Positions 10,000 through 21,430 of a stretch of 64,000 nucleotides of DNA are shown piece after piece. This stretch comes from Gadus chalcogrammus. Lineage: Eukaryota; Chordata; Actinopteri; Gadiformes; Gadidae. Position 1 is the stretch's first letter. Each line of letters opens with the position of its first letter. The stretch is taken from positions 1,816,130 through 1,880,129 of the forward strand of contig NC_079414.1 in the NCBI RefSeq assembly GCF_026213295.1, in the 5' to 3' direction. The translations under genes and the position numbers were made by a program. The notes beneath the pieces were generated by a model. That model was given only the letters and a program-made list of their open reading frames with translations. It ran no database searches and was not told the origin of the DNA.

Positions 10000-10504
10000 C
10001 CTAAGTCACACCCACTCAGAGGAGGAATTTCTGCCTCTCTACCATTGAAACCCATGTTATTCACCGGCCGCCAACACAGCTTGGAAAATGAATGGGAGTC
10101 AGTGGAGGCTGAGGGAGGTACGTTCTCAAGCAGTTATTACAATAGGCGATAGGGGGTGCTAATGTCCCTTTACCCAGGGAAATGAACATTACATATGCAA
10201 ATCAATCAACATTTTTTATTCACAACAATGTTAAGGAGGATCTTTCTCTCTACTCACTGGAGAATCCTCCACTGGTCTTCATCTATTTCTTCAAATCGTA
10301 CCTACATCACCTTTAGCGCTGTCTCTCTTTCTCCCAGATGTGCTGGCTCTATGCTTTGTATCCATTTTCCGTTGCAAAATTAATCATTTTTGTCAAGGCA
10401 AACATGTTTTTTTATCTATGAGGAAGCATTTATCCTCGGACAAACACATTGTATTTCTATTTTCTAAAAAATACTTTGACTTTGCGCTAAATTTTCTCCA
10501 ACCA

Positions 10505-10820
<316 letters not shown>

Positions 10821-11214
10821 CCGGACCCTTTAGCCGCGCGCAGCGCGCACACGTCCTGTATTTGAATTAAACGGCTCAAGCATGCCCTGAATGCCTGTTA
10901 CCACCTGACGCTTCGACCGGCACCTGCGGCTAAGTGAAGAAACCCAAAACAGAAAGGTATGATATCATAATGGATGTTGTTTTTGTCTTCTAATAACTGT
11001 GACTATCCCACCCATGACTATCTATTTTGCGAAGTTTAGAAGCAAGGTAGATCGGAGGAGAACATAGTAAACTGTTAAAATTGCTATATGCTATGCTGTA
11101 TTTGATAACTACGTTGCGAGATTGTGTACAGTGTTTTAATATAATCTCTCTCTAGTCTCTACACGTATTTGTTTTTGCAACTTCGGATCGACTGTCATTA
11201 AAGAGGGAAAAATA

Positions 11215-11365
11215 ATGAAGAGGAAGAAGGCAGACATAGCGTCCTTCTTCAGGGCAAGTGGAAAGAAGTCAGCTAAGGCAAAGAATGAGGGTGAGATGGA
11301 GAAAAAACAGGCAGAGAGCGAGGATGAGGAGCCCCCAGAGAGCAGCAATTTAAATGGACCTCCAG
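11215..11365 (+). CDS. Possible first exon of a TTF/ZMYM-like (hAT-derived) gene
   Basis: ATG starts MKRKKADIASFF, a form often seen at the start of fish TTF-type and ZMYM1-like hAT-derived proteins. A lysine-rich stretch and an acidic SEDEEPPES stretch follow, then a donor CCAG|GTATAC in phase 1. The phase-compatible partner at 11936-11997 encodes a similar acidic stretch (SEREEPPTTSGGP) and could splice on to 12297-12329, which ends in a stop. The whole would be only about 81 residues with no zinc finger or transposase domain, so it is a fragment of a mobile-element gene or a chance assembly. Confidence 0.35.
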
Positions 11366-11935
11366 GTATACAGTATAGAGACTCACACATAGTACAGCTT
11401 GGTATGAGGTTATCTTATTTACAATTGGCTTAAAGTTTGTCTATTCATACAGGTCAGGTTGAAAGTGCATTGTAAAACATATCAGTTCGTTTTTTCAGTA
11501 CATTAAAGTATGGCATATTTGTATTTGCTACCCAGAGACACTTTCACTAATATTATACTTTAGCTTATAGTGTGTTTGTTAAACACTATATAGCATGCAT
11601 TATAAAACCTTTAGGAAAATTACCTGTACACCTTATTGTAATTATTTTTGATGTTTCTGAAAGATTGATCGAGAGCAGGACAGAAGAGTCCTCCCTGAGG
11701 AGTGGCCCCAGTGGATCCCCAGGTAAATTGTCAATCTTACATTGTATGTTGTACTCTTCTGCTAACTTTTTATCGATATTGTCCACAAGTTTATATTGTA
11801 TATGTTTAATGCTGTAGAAAATGAATTTTAATCTTTTGTATCTGTGAAATACTTGGATAGTGGATCATTACACCTTGTGGAAAATACTTTAAACACCTAT
11901 TAATGTTTTTAATATATATATTTAGATTCCCACAG

Positions 11936-11997
11936 AAGATTCAGACAGCGAGAGAGAGGAGCCTCCAACAACGAGTGGCGGCCCAAGGTACCTCCAG
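11936..11997 (+). CDS. Possible second exon of the TTF/ZMYM-like small gene
   Basis: Acceptor CCCACAG at 11929-11935 and donor CCAG|GTATAC at 11998. The phase matches the exon ending at 11365. A third similar block (RTEESSLRSGPSGSP, about 11675-11722) lies between them and also ends at CCAG|GTAAAT, but its acceptor phase does not fit. Confidence 0.3.
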
Positions 11998-12329
11998 GTA
12001 TACTCACTCTTTCAGACATACTGGACACTTTAATTCCACTTCAGTTTTGCCCAATCTGATACAGTGGCCTGATAATTCATAAACAGGTATGAGTCATACC
12101 ACTCACCGTCCTCAACTGGAGTAGAGTTGGATGAATGGCCTCAAACCTATAACGTTTTAAGCAGATTATAGTGTTCAGATAATCCATTAGATGTAACATG
12201 GGATAGTACACTCCAATGTATGAGTTTATCTTGATTGTTATTAATCTCTGCTGTAATTTAATAATTGAATATGCCTTTTTTTCCATTTTCAAACAGACAT
12301 TTCCAAATCAAGAACCGATAGATCTTTAG

Positions 12330-13655
12330 GGACATTCATTGAAGTGTTCAGTTTTAATGAGATGTCACTGTTTGGATTCTCTGTCTGATATGTGTAAATG
12401 TGGCTCAAACTTGAATCTAATCTTGCAGAGTCCGCCTAATACCCATTGTGAATATGATGTTTGTTATCATGTGTTTGATAGATGTTTATGGATCGAATTG
12501 AAGAAAAATTGACACTGCTTATTTAAACAGGCTGTTAATGCTTGTCATATTTACATTTGTTGGAATTCAGCAAATTGTATTCAGGATGTTATTTTATTTA
12601 TTTTCATATTTCTATGCATTAGCTCAGTATTTTATACCTTTTGTTATTTAAAGATAAATCCATATTGTGATCAGACTTGATTAAAAAAACATTGCACTTC
12701 TAATTTTGTATCCTTGTTTTGTATTCCTGATGATACACTGAGAGAATTTACTTGGCTTGTCGCCATAAACTGAGGACATCTCTACTATAAAATAGAATAC
12801 CTTGCTGTCAATGCATATCTGTACAGCCATTGTTCTACTCAGTCGTACAATACAAATAAAAACACAAATAGCAATCGGTAAATCAACACAGTTTAAAAAC
12901 AAGTATGAATACAGAATAAGTGTATATTATTTTTTAAGTTTTAGCTTCTTTGTTACTTTGCCTTTATAAGAACAATTTAAATATATTGAATACTTTTCTA
13001 TTGCACCTTCATCTGAATTCCGAATAATGTTGAGATGTTTCCTGTATGTGTCTTAAATAGCTCTGCATCTCCTGGTGAGACACATGCTTGCCACCCAAAA
13101 ATTATCACTGGCCCCATCCTGGCCACCCCAATGGAAATTTCCTGGCTCCGCCACTGGTGTGAAGGATGAGAAGAAGTTTCCGTGGTCCCTCCAAAACCAC
13201 CCGTGGAGCAATCAGGAATAGGATTTGTGCCTAGGTTATATTGAGCCTACGAGTTAATTCCCTTTGATTTATTAGATGAATTATTTAGTAAAGTAACATA
13301 TTACTTACTTATCATTATTTAATTATAAATAATTAAATTCTGTTTTTTTAATTTGTTAATGCCAAATTATACTAAGCGAAAATGGTCTTATTCATATTCA
13401 TTTATACCGTATTTATAACTATTCAATTCTGGTTTATTTGATCAAATAAATGGTGGTTATCCTTTGGACAAAACCTATTTATAGTACGGTGTTGTATGTA
13501 TCGTTATTGTTCGTTTTGCAAGAGATAAAAACCTCTCCGCCTTCAAAAACTACAACATCCATAACCGTGAATGTAGTTCCTCTGCTAAGATTGGTGATCT
13601 TGGTAACCAATCCCTGGTCAGAGACGCCTCTGCAGCATCCGGACTCTCGTTCATC
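12330..13655. other. Flank upstream of tusc3-like exon
   Basis: AT-rich to 13450, with no gene. At 13110-13155 lies CCCCATCCTGGCCACCCC...CCTGGCTCCGCCACTG, which looks like one end (CAGTGGCGGAGCCAGG) of a TTF-type hAT; the other end was not found. Near 13607 a CCAAT word sits about 45 bp upstream of the ATG at 13656 and may belong to the host promoter. Confidence 0.4.
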
Positions 13656-13760
13656 ATGGCGATTGTTGTGAGGAAAAGCGCCGCTAAGCTGTCGGTGATG
13701 TCGGTGCTCCTCGTCCTGCTGCTGTGCGTGCTGCCAGGAGGAGGACAGAAGAAGAAGGAG
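13656..13760 (+). CDS. tusc3: tusc3-like exon 1: oligosaccharyltransferase OST3/OST6-type subunit, signal peptide
   Basis: Thirty-five codons from ATG to a phase-0 donor GAG|GTACGG. The product starts with a basic stretch (MAIVVRKSAAKLS), then a leucine-rich hydrophobic core (VLLVLLLCVLP), then GGGQKKKE. This is a cleavable signal peptide followed by the short basic start of the mature protein seen in TUSC3/MAGT1. Those proteins are subunits of the STT3B oligosaccharyltransferase in the ER membrane; their lumenal thioredoxin fold (normally encoded by the next exons) holds a CxxC that captures cysteines during N-glycosylation. The GGGQKKKE junction resembles TUSC3 more than MAGT1. No downstream exon was recognised up to 64000, which implies a first intron over 50 kb. 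It is the only clear host coding sequence here. Confidence 0.65.
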
Positions 13761-14119
13761 GTACGGCCCCGCTCCTCTCCGTGTGTCTGTAAAGGATAGA
13801 GGAGGTGTCTGTAGATAGAAAGAGGAGGTAGAGGAGGTGTGAGCGGTCTGCATGGTGGAGAGGACGCTTCCGGATGCAGATCAGCATCTTTTATGTCGTC
13901 GTTGATTCCTGCAGCAATACCATCGTGTTATTGTATTACAAAATATTATGTAAAGAGAGAGTGTAAGACAAGATGAGGGTCAATGGACGCTTCAGATGTG
14001 TTCTCTGTTTAATTGCTGCTGGCTGTGTTGTGTGTCGCCGCCTGTCATTATGTTACACCTGTGCACGCGGACATCAGAGTGATGGTCGCGCGCTCTGTTT
14101 TCTAGTACGTTTCTCTGTT

Positions 14120-14333
14120 AGCTTATTCACTACACCATGCACTATACACTAAGCAGTAAGCACAATGCACTGCACTATGCATTATGCATAGTACACTATG
14201 CACCATACACTATGCACATACACTATGAACGTATAGTGCATAGTGTACTAAGCACTATACACTATGCACAATATACTATACACTCATCACTATGAACCAT
14301 ACACTATGCACCATACCCTATACACTGCAATAT
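14120..14333. repeat. ACTATGCACTATAC-type short tandem satellite, left block
   Basis: Irregular 7-14-bp units of CACTATGCACTATACACT. The same array resumes at 14980-14992 and 18575-18735; the sequence between is filled by DNA transposons. Confidence 0.85.
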
Positions 14334-14979
14334 CAGGGATGCAAACTACTCACTCTTTTGATACCACAATAGGTCGCTTGTGTGATTCATGCAAAGTCAA
14401 GGCTAATTCAGTAGCTCTTGTTCAGATGTTGTATGTTTATTGAACCAACATACATAAATTTCATATTTTCCATGCTTAAATGCATTTTTCACGTGTCTAC
14501 TCTTGTTAAACGACAAAAAGAACAAGTCGTTTTAAAAAAAAACAACAGACACATGAGTGATTAGTATTTTTTTCAGTGCAAAGGGCCCACATACATCATC
14601 ATTCAATGATGGCACAGAAATGAAAAACAGTGGCCCAACATTAAGTGCAACACCTATCATCATAATCAGTGCAGTTGTAGTGGCGACTTAAATTTGACTC
14701 TTTCATGACCTGACACATGGGTCTGCATTTGAATTATATGAACAGATACTCTATTTCCCATCTTGATTGAAAGTTAAGATTTTCTTGATCGAGTGTTCTT
14801 TACGTTTTTACACTGCTCATGGACATGGCTCTCCTTGGCGCTATTGTTTGCATAAGAAGCGTCCCCTATCGGGGCACAGTATAATTACAATGACTGACTG
14901 ATTCAGTTGCGGTAAAAATATTTAAATAATCTGCGGACCTGGCTGAGTTAGAATGCGGGCCACCATTTGTCCATCCCTG
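14334..14979. mobile_element. hAT-like element with short TIRs
   Basis: Begins CAGGGATG and ends CATCCCTG, both at satellite sequence. The inside is AT-rich with no ORF. No clear 8-bp duplication could be read in the repetitive flanks, so the superfamily is inferred from the termini. Confidence 0.6.
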
Positions 14980-15255
14980 CACTATACTATACTAGGGTTG
15001 TGAATAACTCATATTTTTAATGGTCGAATAATCAGTGGGTGATATGAACGAATAACCGATTATTCGATGTGTGCCGACATTCACAAAGGCAGCCATGGAT
15101 CATCTTCAAGAAATCACTTAATATCTTAAATTAAAAAAAACATCTACCCGCTAAGTAGTTCCAGTCAAATTGTCTTTTGTGAAAAATGCATTAAACTGTA
15201 ATCAGAAAACGCGGTTATATGCTATTAGGGATGGGCATTCGATTAAGTTGTCTTA

Positions 15256-15650
15256 CTGTACGTCCACACCAGAAGCGAATTGAGCGACCAAATCGCTGGA
15301 AGTCATTCACTTTCTATGGGCAAGAGCGACCAAAGCGACCAAAGCGACCAACGCTACCAGCGGCCAAAGTTGAGCGACCAGAGCGTCAAAAAGAAGTTGA
15401 AAACTTTTTAACTTTATGCAAATGACTATGACTTGCTTCAGCGGCCAAACACTGACAGCCAATCGGAATGTAGACGCTCTTCGCTTGCGTGGATCCCAGG
15501 GAACACCGGCAGGCACATTGGTTCCTACCTACCTACCTTTATTCACTCACTGAACAAAATGTCGGCTGAAGTATTAATCGCGGCTGTAACTGGGCACCCG
15601 GTGTTGTATGAACCAACCCTTTTTCAGTTCAGAGATTGAAACGCCATAGT
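15256..15650 (+). mobile_element. 5' fragment of a PIF/Harbinger element (MADF gene side)
   Basis: Starts CTGTACGTCCACACCAGAAG just after TTA (the usual 3-bp Harbinger target), followed by AGCGACCAAAGCGACC repeats. The ATG at 15559 opens MSAEVLIAAVTGHPVLYEP, the start of a MADF domain as in the DNA-binding partner of Harbinger transposase. The frame stops at 15639 and the 3' part is missing. Confidence 0.6.
15559..15639 (+). pseudogene. Truncated MADF-domain protein start (Harbinger accessory)
   Basis: Twenty-six residues matching only the first helix of a MADF domain, then a stop and unrelated sequence. The MADF/Myb-like protein normally accompanies Harbinger transposase and imports it to the nucleus; this remnant cannot. 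Confidence 0.5.
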
Positions 15651-16419
15651 GGTTTGGATACCAAGTGATGACAAGCGGGAGTATTTATACATCTAGAACG
15701 TTCGTATTTAAGCGGGAATCATTTTCATTTGCTCTCCATGCCACCAATCTATCCAACCAATCGCGTGTAGCATGCTTTAAACAAAACCAAAAAAGTTTTT
15801 GAAATCGTCACATAAACAAACTAATCGACAAGACGAGGGATAAATGACAAGGGATATATCTCTTGTCTTTTATCCCTCTATTCCCCACTATTCACGGAGC
15901 CTGAGGTGAATAATTGTTAATTAAATAGTCTAGATAGATAGATAGCCTAGTCAAGTCTTTATTAATACCAAACGACACAAATCGTCGGGAATCCATTTAG
16001 GTGGTTCGGCCCACACAGGACAGTAGCCTACAAGACCACACAGAACAAGTCTGACTGGACATACACACAATACATCACATTACAACTAGACACGCGTTGA
16101 TAGATAGACAGAAAGATAGGCCTAGATAGATAGATATGTTCCATTATTTGCCTTGCGGAGCCAACCAGTCCTGTGCACGAATGCAAATTAGCCATGTGCG
16201 CCAATGTCTATTTGTTTTGAGTGTGACGAATGAGTGCAGATCATGATTTGCAGATGCAGATCAGTGAAACATATAAACATATAGCTAGTGTGTGTGTTGC
16301 TTTGCAACAGTTCAGTCCCAGTCGCGGATCCATTTATATTTGCTGTGCCAAATAAATAATTAAATGAACAAACAAATGTTAACTAATTAATGGTGCTTGT
16401 AGAACTGTTGTATAAAAGC

Positions 16420-16529
16420 AATATCACACTCGAGGTTGTGCTGTTGTAGTGAATATCAGCACAGCTGTCATTATCTTCGGCACAATCACAGCCGTGCTGA
16501 TACAACGCACTATCTCTCGTGTGATATTA
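16420..16529. repeat. Imperfect hairpin / fold-back MITE
   Basis: Outer words AATATCACAC and GTGTGATATT and inner words TATCAGCACAGCTGT and ACAGCCGTGCTGATA pair with each other around a loop near CATTATCTTCGGCACAATC. Confidence 0.65.
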
Positions 16530-16797
16530 CTTAAGTATTTATATGCTATATTCAAAATGAAATGAAAAAACTAAAGCAGCGTGTTTTCCTAATTGGGATC
16601 TTTATTATCAGATGAACAACTCAGTTAAACCAGATCCGTTCAATAGTTATGCGCTACTCTGCTCTAAGCAACGGAGCATGCAGCTCGAAGCCGGTGCTCA
16701 TAAACATTACTAACAATAAACACAACCCAAGTTACCTCCCAAAATAATAACAACAATCATACAAAAAAACAATCATGTTACAACTTAACCAACCAGT

Positions 16798-16960
16798 CTA
16801 CGGATTTTTGTTCAGAAAGATGAGCATGTTGACATGCTCTGGGGTCAGACGCGACCGCAGCCTGGTGACCGTCAGTCCAGCCGCCGAAAACACCCGCTCT
16901 GAGGGGACCGACGTTACCGTGATGCACAAATACCTCCGTGCTAACTTGGCAAGTCGGGGG
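16798..16960 (-). pseudogene. hAT transposase C-terminal dimerisation domain, remnant
   Basis: The minus strand reads [20 protein letters not shown], then [20 protein letters not shown] and LIFLNKN before a stop at 16798. [12 protein letters not shown] is the hAT dimerisation signature. The upstream catalytic part of the transposase is absent. The same terminal domain occurs in copy b at 54021-54242. Confidence 0.75.
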
Positions 16961-17897
16961 AACAACTTTATTTCTGCTTCGATGCTAACCTCGCCTTGAG
17001 TGGTAGGCCTATAGTGATGCTAACCTCGCCTTGAGTGGTAGGCCTATAGTGCTCCCCAAGAAGTCATTTTTTAAATAATAATGGTCCCACACCAGACTTC
17101 GCCGCGGCCTCGTCCGCTTTATGATTACATGGCTGTGTTCCAATATCCATACTATCCGTTCTTACTAGCCTAAGTTTGAGTACTTGGGGCGTTCCGATTC
17201 AGATCGGGCGAAAATAAGTGTACTGAAAACGGTCAAATTGCAAAGTGTGTGGCGATGTACACTTTTCGTACTCAACGGCAGCCACCTTAGCTACGTAGCG
17301 GAAGAGGGCTGAGCTAAAGTCGGCGCATTTTCCACATAGCCTGCATTAATAGTAATTTTGTAGTTTTTATAGCTTTTTATAGCTGCTAGGCGTAAAGAGT
17401 TCACCATTCAAAGCGGGATGTTATTGCGGGGGAGGAGCCGCAAATTTAAATATTGCCCCCGTGTGTTTAATTGCGCACTGCATTAGTTTAATCGATGAAA
17501 AAATTACGGAATCGATGAAATTCTTGAAGATCAATTAGTCGATCGTTGATTAATCATGCCCATCCCAGACCCTATAGTATCTGTGGTATAAAGGCTGGGA
17601 CGAATTTCAAATGATAAATATGTACAATGCATAACGCTTGCTCTCTGGCTCATAGCTGAGCGGACTACAATACCTCCCGTTACTATTCGTAGCTAAGGTC
17701 CGTCCTATTTACTGGAGGAGTGAACCTTACGGAAAGGTAATGATTGTTCCAGGTATTAGAACTCAGGCGTTACCAGGGAAATAAAGTTATGGCTTGTGAA
17801 AAACTTATATTTGAATGGGAAAAGTGTTAACGGTCCAAATGCTAAAAATCGATTTTGACCCTCGGGAACGAATAATGGAATAATCAAATATTCTGAC

Positions 17898-18574
17898 TAG
17901 GGATCGACCGATACCGATTTTTTAGGGCCGATACCGATACCGATATTTTTTCATCAGCCTTAGCCGATACGCCGATACCGATTTTCTTGAGCCGATTTTT
18001 TTTTTTTTTTTTTTTTAAAGAAACATTTATTGAACTTCAATATAAAAAACAATATTTAACAAATAGTAAAAACAGGTGAAGTAGAACAAGTAAGAACAAG
18101 TAGATGAACAATATTTAACAAATAGTAAAAACAGGTGAGGTAGAACAAGTAAGAACAAGTAGATGAACAATATTTAACAAATATTAAAAACAGGTGAGGT
18201 AGAACAAGTAAAAAAAAAATAATAATAATCGGCGAGAAATAATCAAATATGCATTTTTTTTATTTATTAAGTTCCTTATGTTCTGTATCATTCACTAAAA
18301 AAGCATTAAATCATTCTTTAGTATGACCAACACAACACTGGAAGCAGTCAACATATATAAACTGCTCTTTCCTTTAGGCCAGGCCGATGTGTATTGATAT
18401 TATGACATCTTTATTTAACTATGGAATTGTAAAAGAAAAAAAATATCGTACTTATCTCCAGTCAGTAATGGGAACAAATCAAAAAATAATGTATAAAAAA
18501 ATTAAAAATATATATAATATTTTTCTTGCATTCTATTACCTCGCGGTTTGAATTTGATTAATCGTTCAGCCCTA
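17898..18574. mobile_element. hAT-like element with mismatched ends
   Basis: The left end TAGGGATCGACCGATACC and the right end GATTAATCGTTCAGCCCTA are both hAT-type but not complementary to each other, so this may be two truncated elements joined. A T homopolymer lies at 17998-18016. Confidence 0.5.
18048..18214. repeat. 59-bp tandem repeat, about 2.8 copies
   Basis: Units start AACAATATTTAACAAATAGT at 18048, 18107 and 18166, exactly 59 bp apart. Confidence 0.9.
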
Positions 18575-18735
18575 CTATGAATTATACACTATACTATACA
18601 CTACAGTATGCACTATTTGCAATAGACTATGCACTATACTATACACTATGCACTGTGCACTATAGAATACCCTATAATATACACTATACACTATGCACTA
18701 TACTATACATTATGCACTATACACTATGCACTCCG
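18575..18735. repeat. ACTATGCACTATAC-type satellite, right block
   Basis: Continuation of the array at 14120-14333, in the same orientation. The 4.2 kb between the blocks is transposon sequence. Confidence 0.85.
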
Positions 18736-18765
18736 TGTGTTTACAATGACTGAGGGTATATATAC

Positions 18766-19325
18766 TAGGGTTGCCGTGGTGTGGACATTTTCACACCGAG
18801 TAATACGCTTGTGTCAACACCGTTATTACCGGTATAAACGGTATTAACTTTGAAACTATAGGTCAACCGCCATCTTCTCCGTCAACTCCCCTGTCACACT
18901 CGGTGACAGCGGCTGGCCGCCAATTCTCGGCGTCTTATAACGTTCTATATATAATAGTATAATATAATTTTATATATCATAATATCACGGCCAAATGCTC
19001 TGTGCGCCTCCGGATGGCCGTGGCGCGGGGAGCTCACTTAGGGATTGGGCTTCGCGGGGTTTGTTTACCGGCGTTGCTATGGTTACCGGTCTTGTAAGGA
19101 AGCACGTCAATTCTCGGCGCGACAATTCTCCCACACAGCAGAACTGTGGCCTATTCTACACATTTTTAATTTTCTTGATTATAATTATATTATTCATTTT
19201 TACTGAATTTGTTTTTTATCACTGAAAAAAAAAAAAACTTGGTGTTGCCGGTGTGCAACACCGAGTAATCGGTGTTGGCCTCAACACCGGTAACACCGGT
19301 AATACCGTATACCGCGGCAACCCTT
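18766..19325. mobile_element. Non-autonomous hAT (560 bp)
   Basis: Begins TAGGGTTGCCGTGGT and ends CCGCGGCAACCCTT, with an 8-bp duplication ATATATAC (18758-18765, 19326-19333). Subterminal words ACACCGGTAACACCGGTAAT and their complement make further inverted structure. It contains the GC-rich module GGGTTTGTTTACCGGCGTTG at 19056-19080. Confidence 0.85.
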
Positions 19326-19329
19326 ATAT

Positions 19330-19965
19330 ATACCTGCCTGAGTTCCCACTTCAATTTACCCTCTCGGACCCTACACATTTTGACGGTTTCATTTTGATGT
19401 AAATGTGATAGATGGCTCTGTGGTTCCAGGGGCGGGACTTTGGTAAAGGTGTTGCTGCGGTGTCTCTACAAAAGAGACAATGTAGCCATATCAACATGAG
19501 TAGTTCTAACTTGAAAGACAGTGAAATCTGCGAGCTGATCATGTGAGAGAAGGTGATGCCGTCGCTTTAAACGATGACGGGGAAAGATGGTGTGATCTAC
19601 GAGAAAAACGTAGAGGAACTTTCCTTGTGAGGCTTTGGTCAGGATAAAAACAAATGTTCAGCAAAATTTTGAATATGTTGGAGTTTTTGCACTTTTAAAT
19701 AGTTGATCGCGTTTGTAGCCTACACTCAGATGTCAATCTTACATGCAAGTCTCTTGAATCATAAAAAAATAAAATCAATCGTATTATGCAAATGATTCTA
19801 AAGAGGTCTACTCACCATGCGTAGCCACACCTTCTCCATTGAACCAAGAAAGCCGTCTCCATGACGATGGGGGATTTTACCCCCTCGGTTTTACACAGGC
19901 AAGAGAGTGAAATTGCCGGGCGCGCCAAGCTGTGACCGAACCGGCTTGTCAGTGTAAAAATGCCT
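19330..19965. repeat. Dispersed repeat family R, copy 1
   Basis: Shares long blocks with 47860-48515: CAATTTACCCTCTCGGACCC-like, GGTTCCAGGGGCGGGACTT, CATGAGTAGTT and GACGGGGAAAGATGGTG. The ends suggest TIRs (TTTACACTGACCGAGG on one side, CCTTGGCCGTGTGAAAATG on the other, best seen in copy 2), so it is probably a MITE. No ORF. Confidence 0.65.
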
Positions 19966-20718
19966 ATAGAAGAAAAGACCCAACAGACCACCAACGTGGT
20001 CCGTGTTTTCAGGGCCAAGAAACTACAGCACAGCATCACAGATGAAACATGCAAGCACACATGACAGAAGAAAGACACACTCTGAATAGGAGTTAGACAG
20101 AGAGGCTGAGAACGAGGCTAGCAATCGTTGGAGACATGTGAAGGACACAGGATTCCAACGAGCATGGATTGCATAGTCTCTAATGGCAATTAACATGCAG
20201 GAAACCCAAATCTATTGTCCGTTGAATGGGCCTCTTTTCCTTTCTTCTCCTGGGCTCAGCTATCTGTATTTTAAAGACGAGACGGAGGATAGTTAATTGA
20301 CAACACCTGCCACTAAACGCTTCCTCGTCTTCTTATCACATCCTCAAACACTCGCACCACCACACCTTTATTGAGGTTTTAATTAATCACTCATTAAAGA
20401 CCGTAAAGGTAACAAGGGGGCCGGGGGACATTGAATATTATGCAGCATGTGGAGTATTGGCTGGTTGTCTGCTGTTGGCTGCTTGAAAGTCAAATGGTTC
20501 TTTCATGACTATTCAAAATATGATTGGAAGAATACACCGCTGGCATCCATCTATCCTTCTCTCTGACTAATAATACTCTCACCACAATAACACATTCCAA
20601 CGCTGAATCATTCTGAATCCTTCTAGTGGCTGATTTGAGGATGGTTTCGTCTTCAGACCTACTTGCTGTTTTTTCTAATTGAGAAGCAACATTCTACCTT
20701 GGGGTTGTAATATTACGC
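19966..20718. other. Intronic sequence, nothing recognised
   Basis: No ORF, repeat or structure that I can support. Confidence 0.5.
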
Positions 20719-21186
20719 TAGGGCTGCCCAATTATTGCATATTAATTGGTATTGTGATGTTTGCATTTGCAATTAACTAGGGATGCACCAAAATGAAAAT
20801 TCTTGGCCAAAACCGAAAATGAGGAAATTATTATGCCAATTATTAGTACTACCATTGCTTGTATGGCTATGACTGTGTACTAACTTCATTAAAATCAAGG
20901 AATTGCAATTTTTGCAAATCGTTATACGTGGGTCTTTCTCAGAAATATTGAAAAACATCCACACCGCAGACATAATGGCGCTAATCCAGACAAGAGTGTG
21001 CTGGCCGCGCTTTTTGTTTGCGTCATCACAAATTTCTGTTTCGGCCGTGTTGTTTTTGGGCCATTTTCGGTGGCCGAAAATTCTTTTCACAATTTACCTG
21101 CTCTTGTTTTGAAGAGTAATAAGCGCGCCATTCTTTTCAATGGGAATTGCGACGGTCTCTATACTTTCAACATAAAGTGTACATAT
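20719..21186. mobile_element. Two truncated hAT ends side by side
   Basis: TAGGGCTGCCCAATTATTGC at 20719 and TAGGGATGCACCAAAATG at 20778 are both left ends of hAT families; neither has its right end nearby. The last 90 bp (21100-21186) resemble 62790-62860 in inverted orientation (CATTCTTTTCAATGGGAATTGCGA word). Confidence 0.5.
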
Positions 21187-21430
21187 TAGGGATGGGCGTG
21201 AGGAATTGAAATTACTCGAGTACTCCTCGTTACAAATGAACTCGGTTGGTGGACAGGCAAACTCGAGTTTGCATATACACACAAACAAAGTTTTCTGAAG
21301 CAAATGTATACATTTTCTGTGCGGCGCCACTAACGCATGCCGTGGGCACAAAGCAAAAGAAATGTATCAAATTTCTGTGTGGCGCGTGCCGTGCCGTGTG
21401 CAGGCACGCCAGAATTCAAAAAGTTAAGAG

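Larger units (their letters stand above)
15226..17567 (-). mobile_element. hAT, TAGGGATGGGCAT family (copy a), decayed
   Basis: Ends TAGGGATGGGCAT and ATGCCCATCCCA match the family at 53274-54363. It holds a minus-strand hAT dimerisation domain (16798-16960), a Harbinger 5' fragment (from 15256), a hairpin (16420-16529) and a 35-bp tandem duplication at 16981-17050. Its 8-bp duplication is not recognisable. Confidence 0.7.
14993..17899. mobile_element. Old hAT-like element, host for nested insertions
   Basis: The left end TAGGGTTGTGAATAACTC borders satellite; the right end (AATCAAATATTCTGACTA) is only partly complementary. The stretches 15170-15225 and 17568-17840 are clearly related to the repeats at 62660-63180 (shared words AAAACGCGGTTATAT, AAGGCTGGGACGAATTT, CTATTTACTGGAGGAGTGAA). 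A second hAT (15226-17567) interrupts it. Confidence 0.55.
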
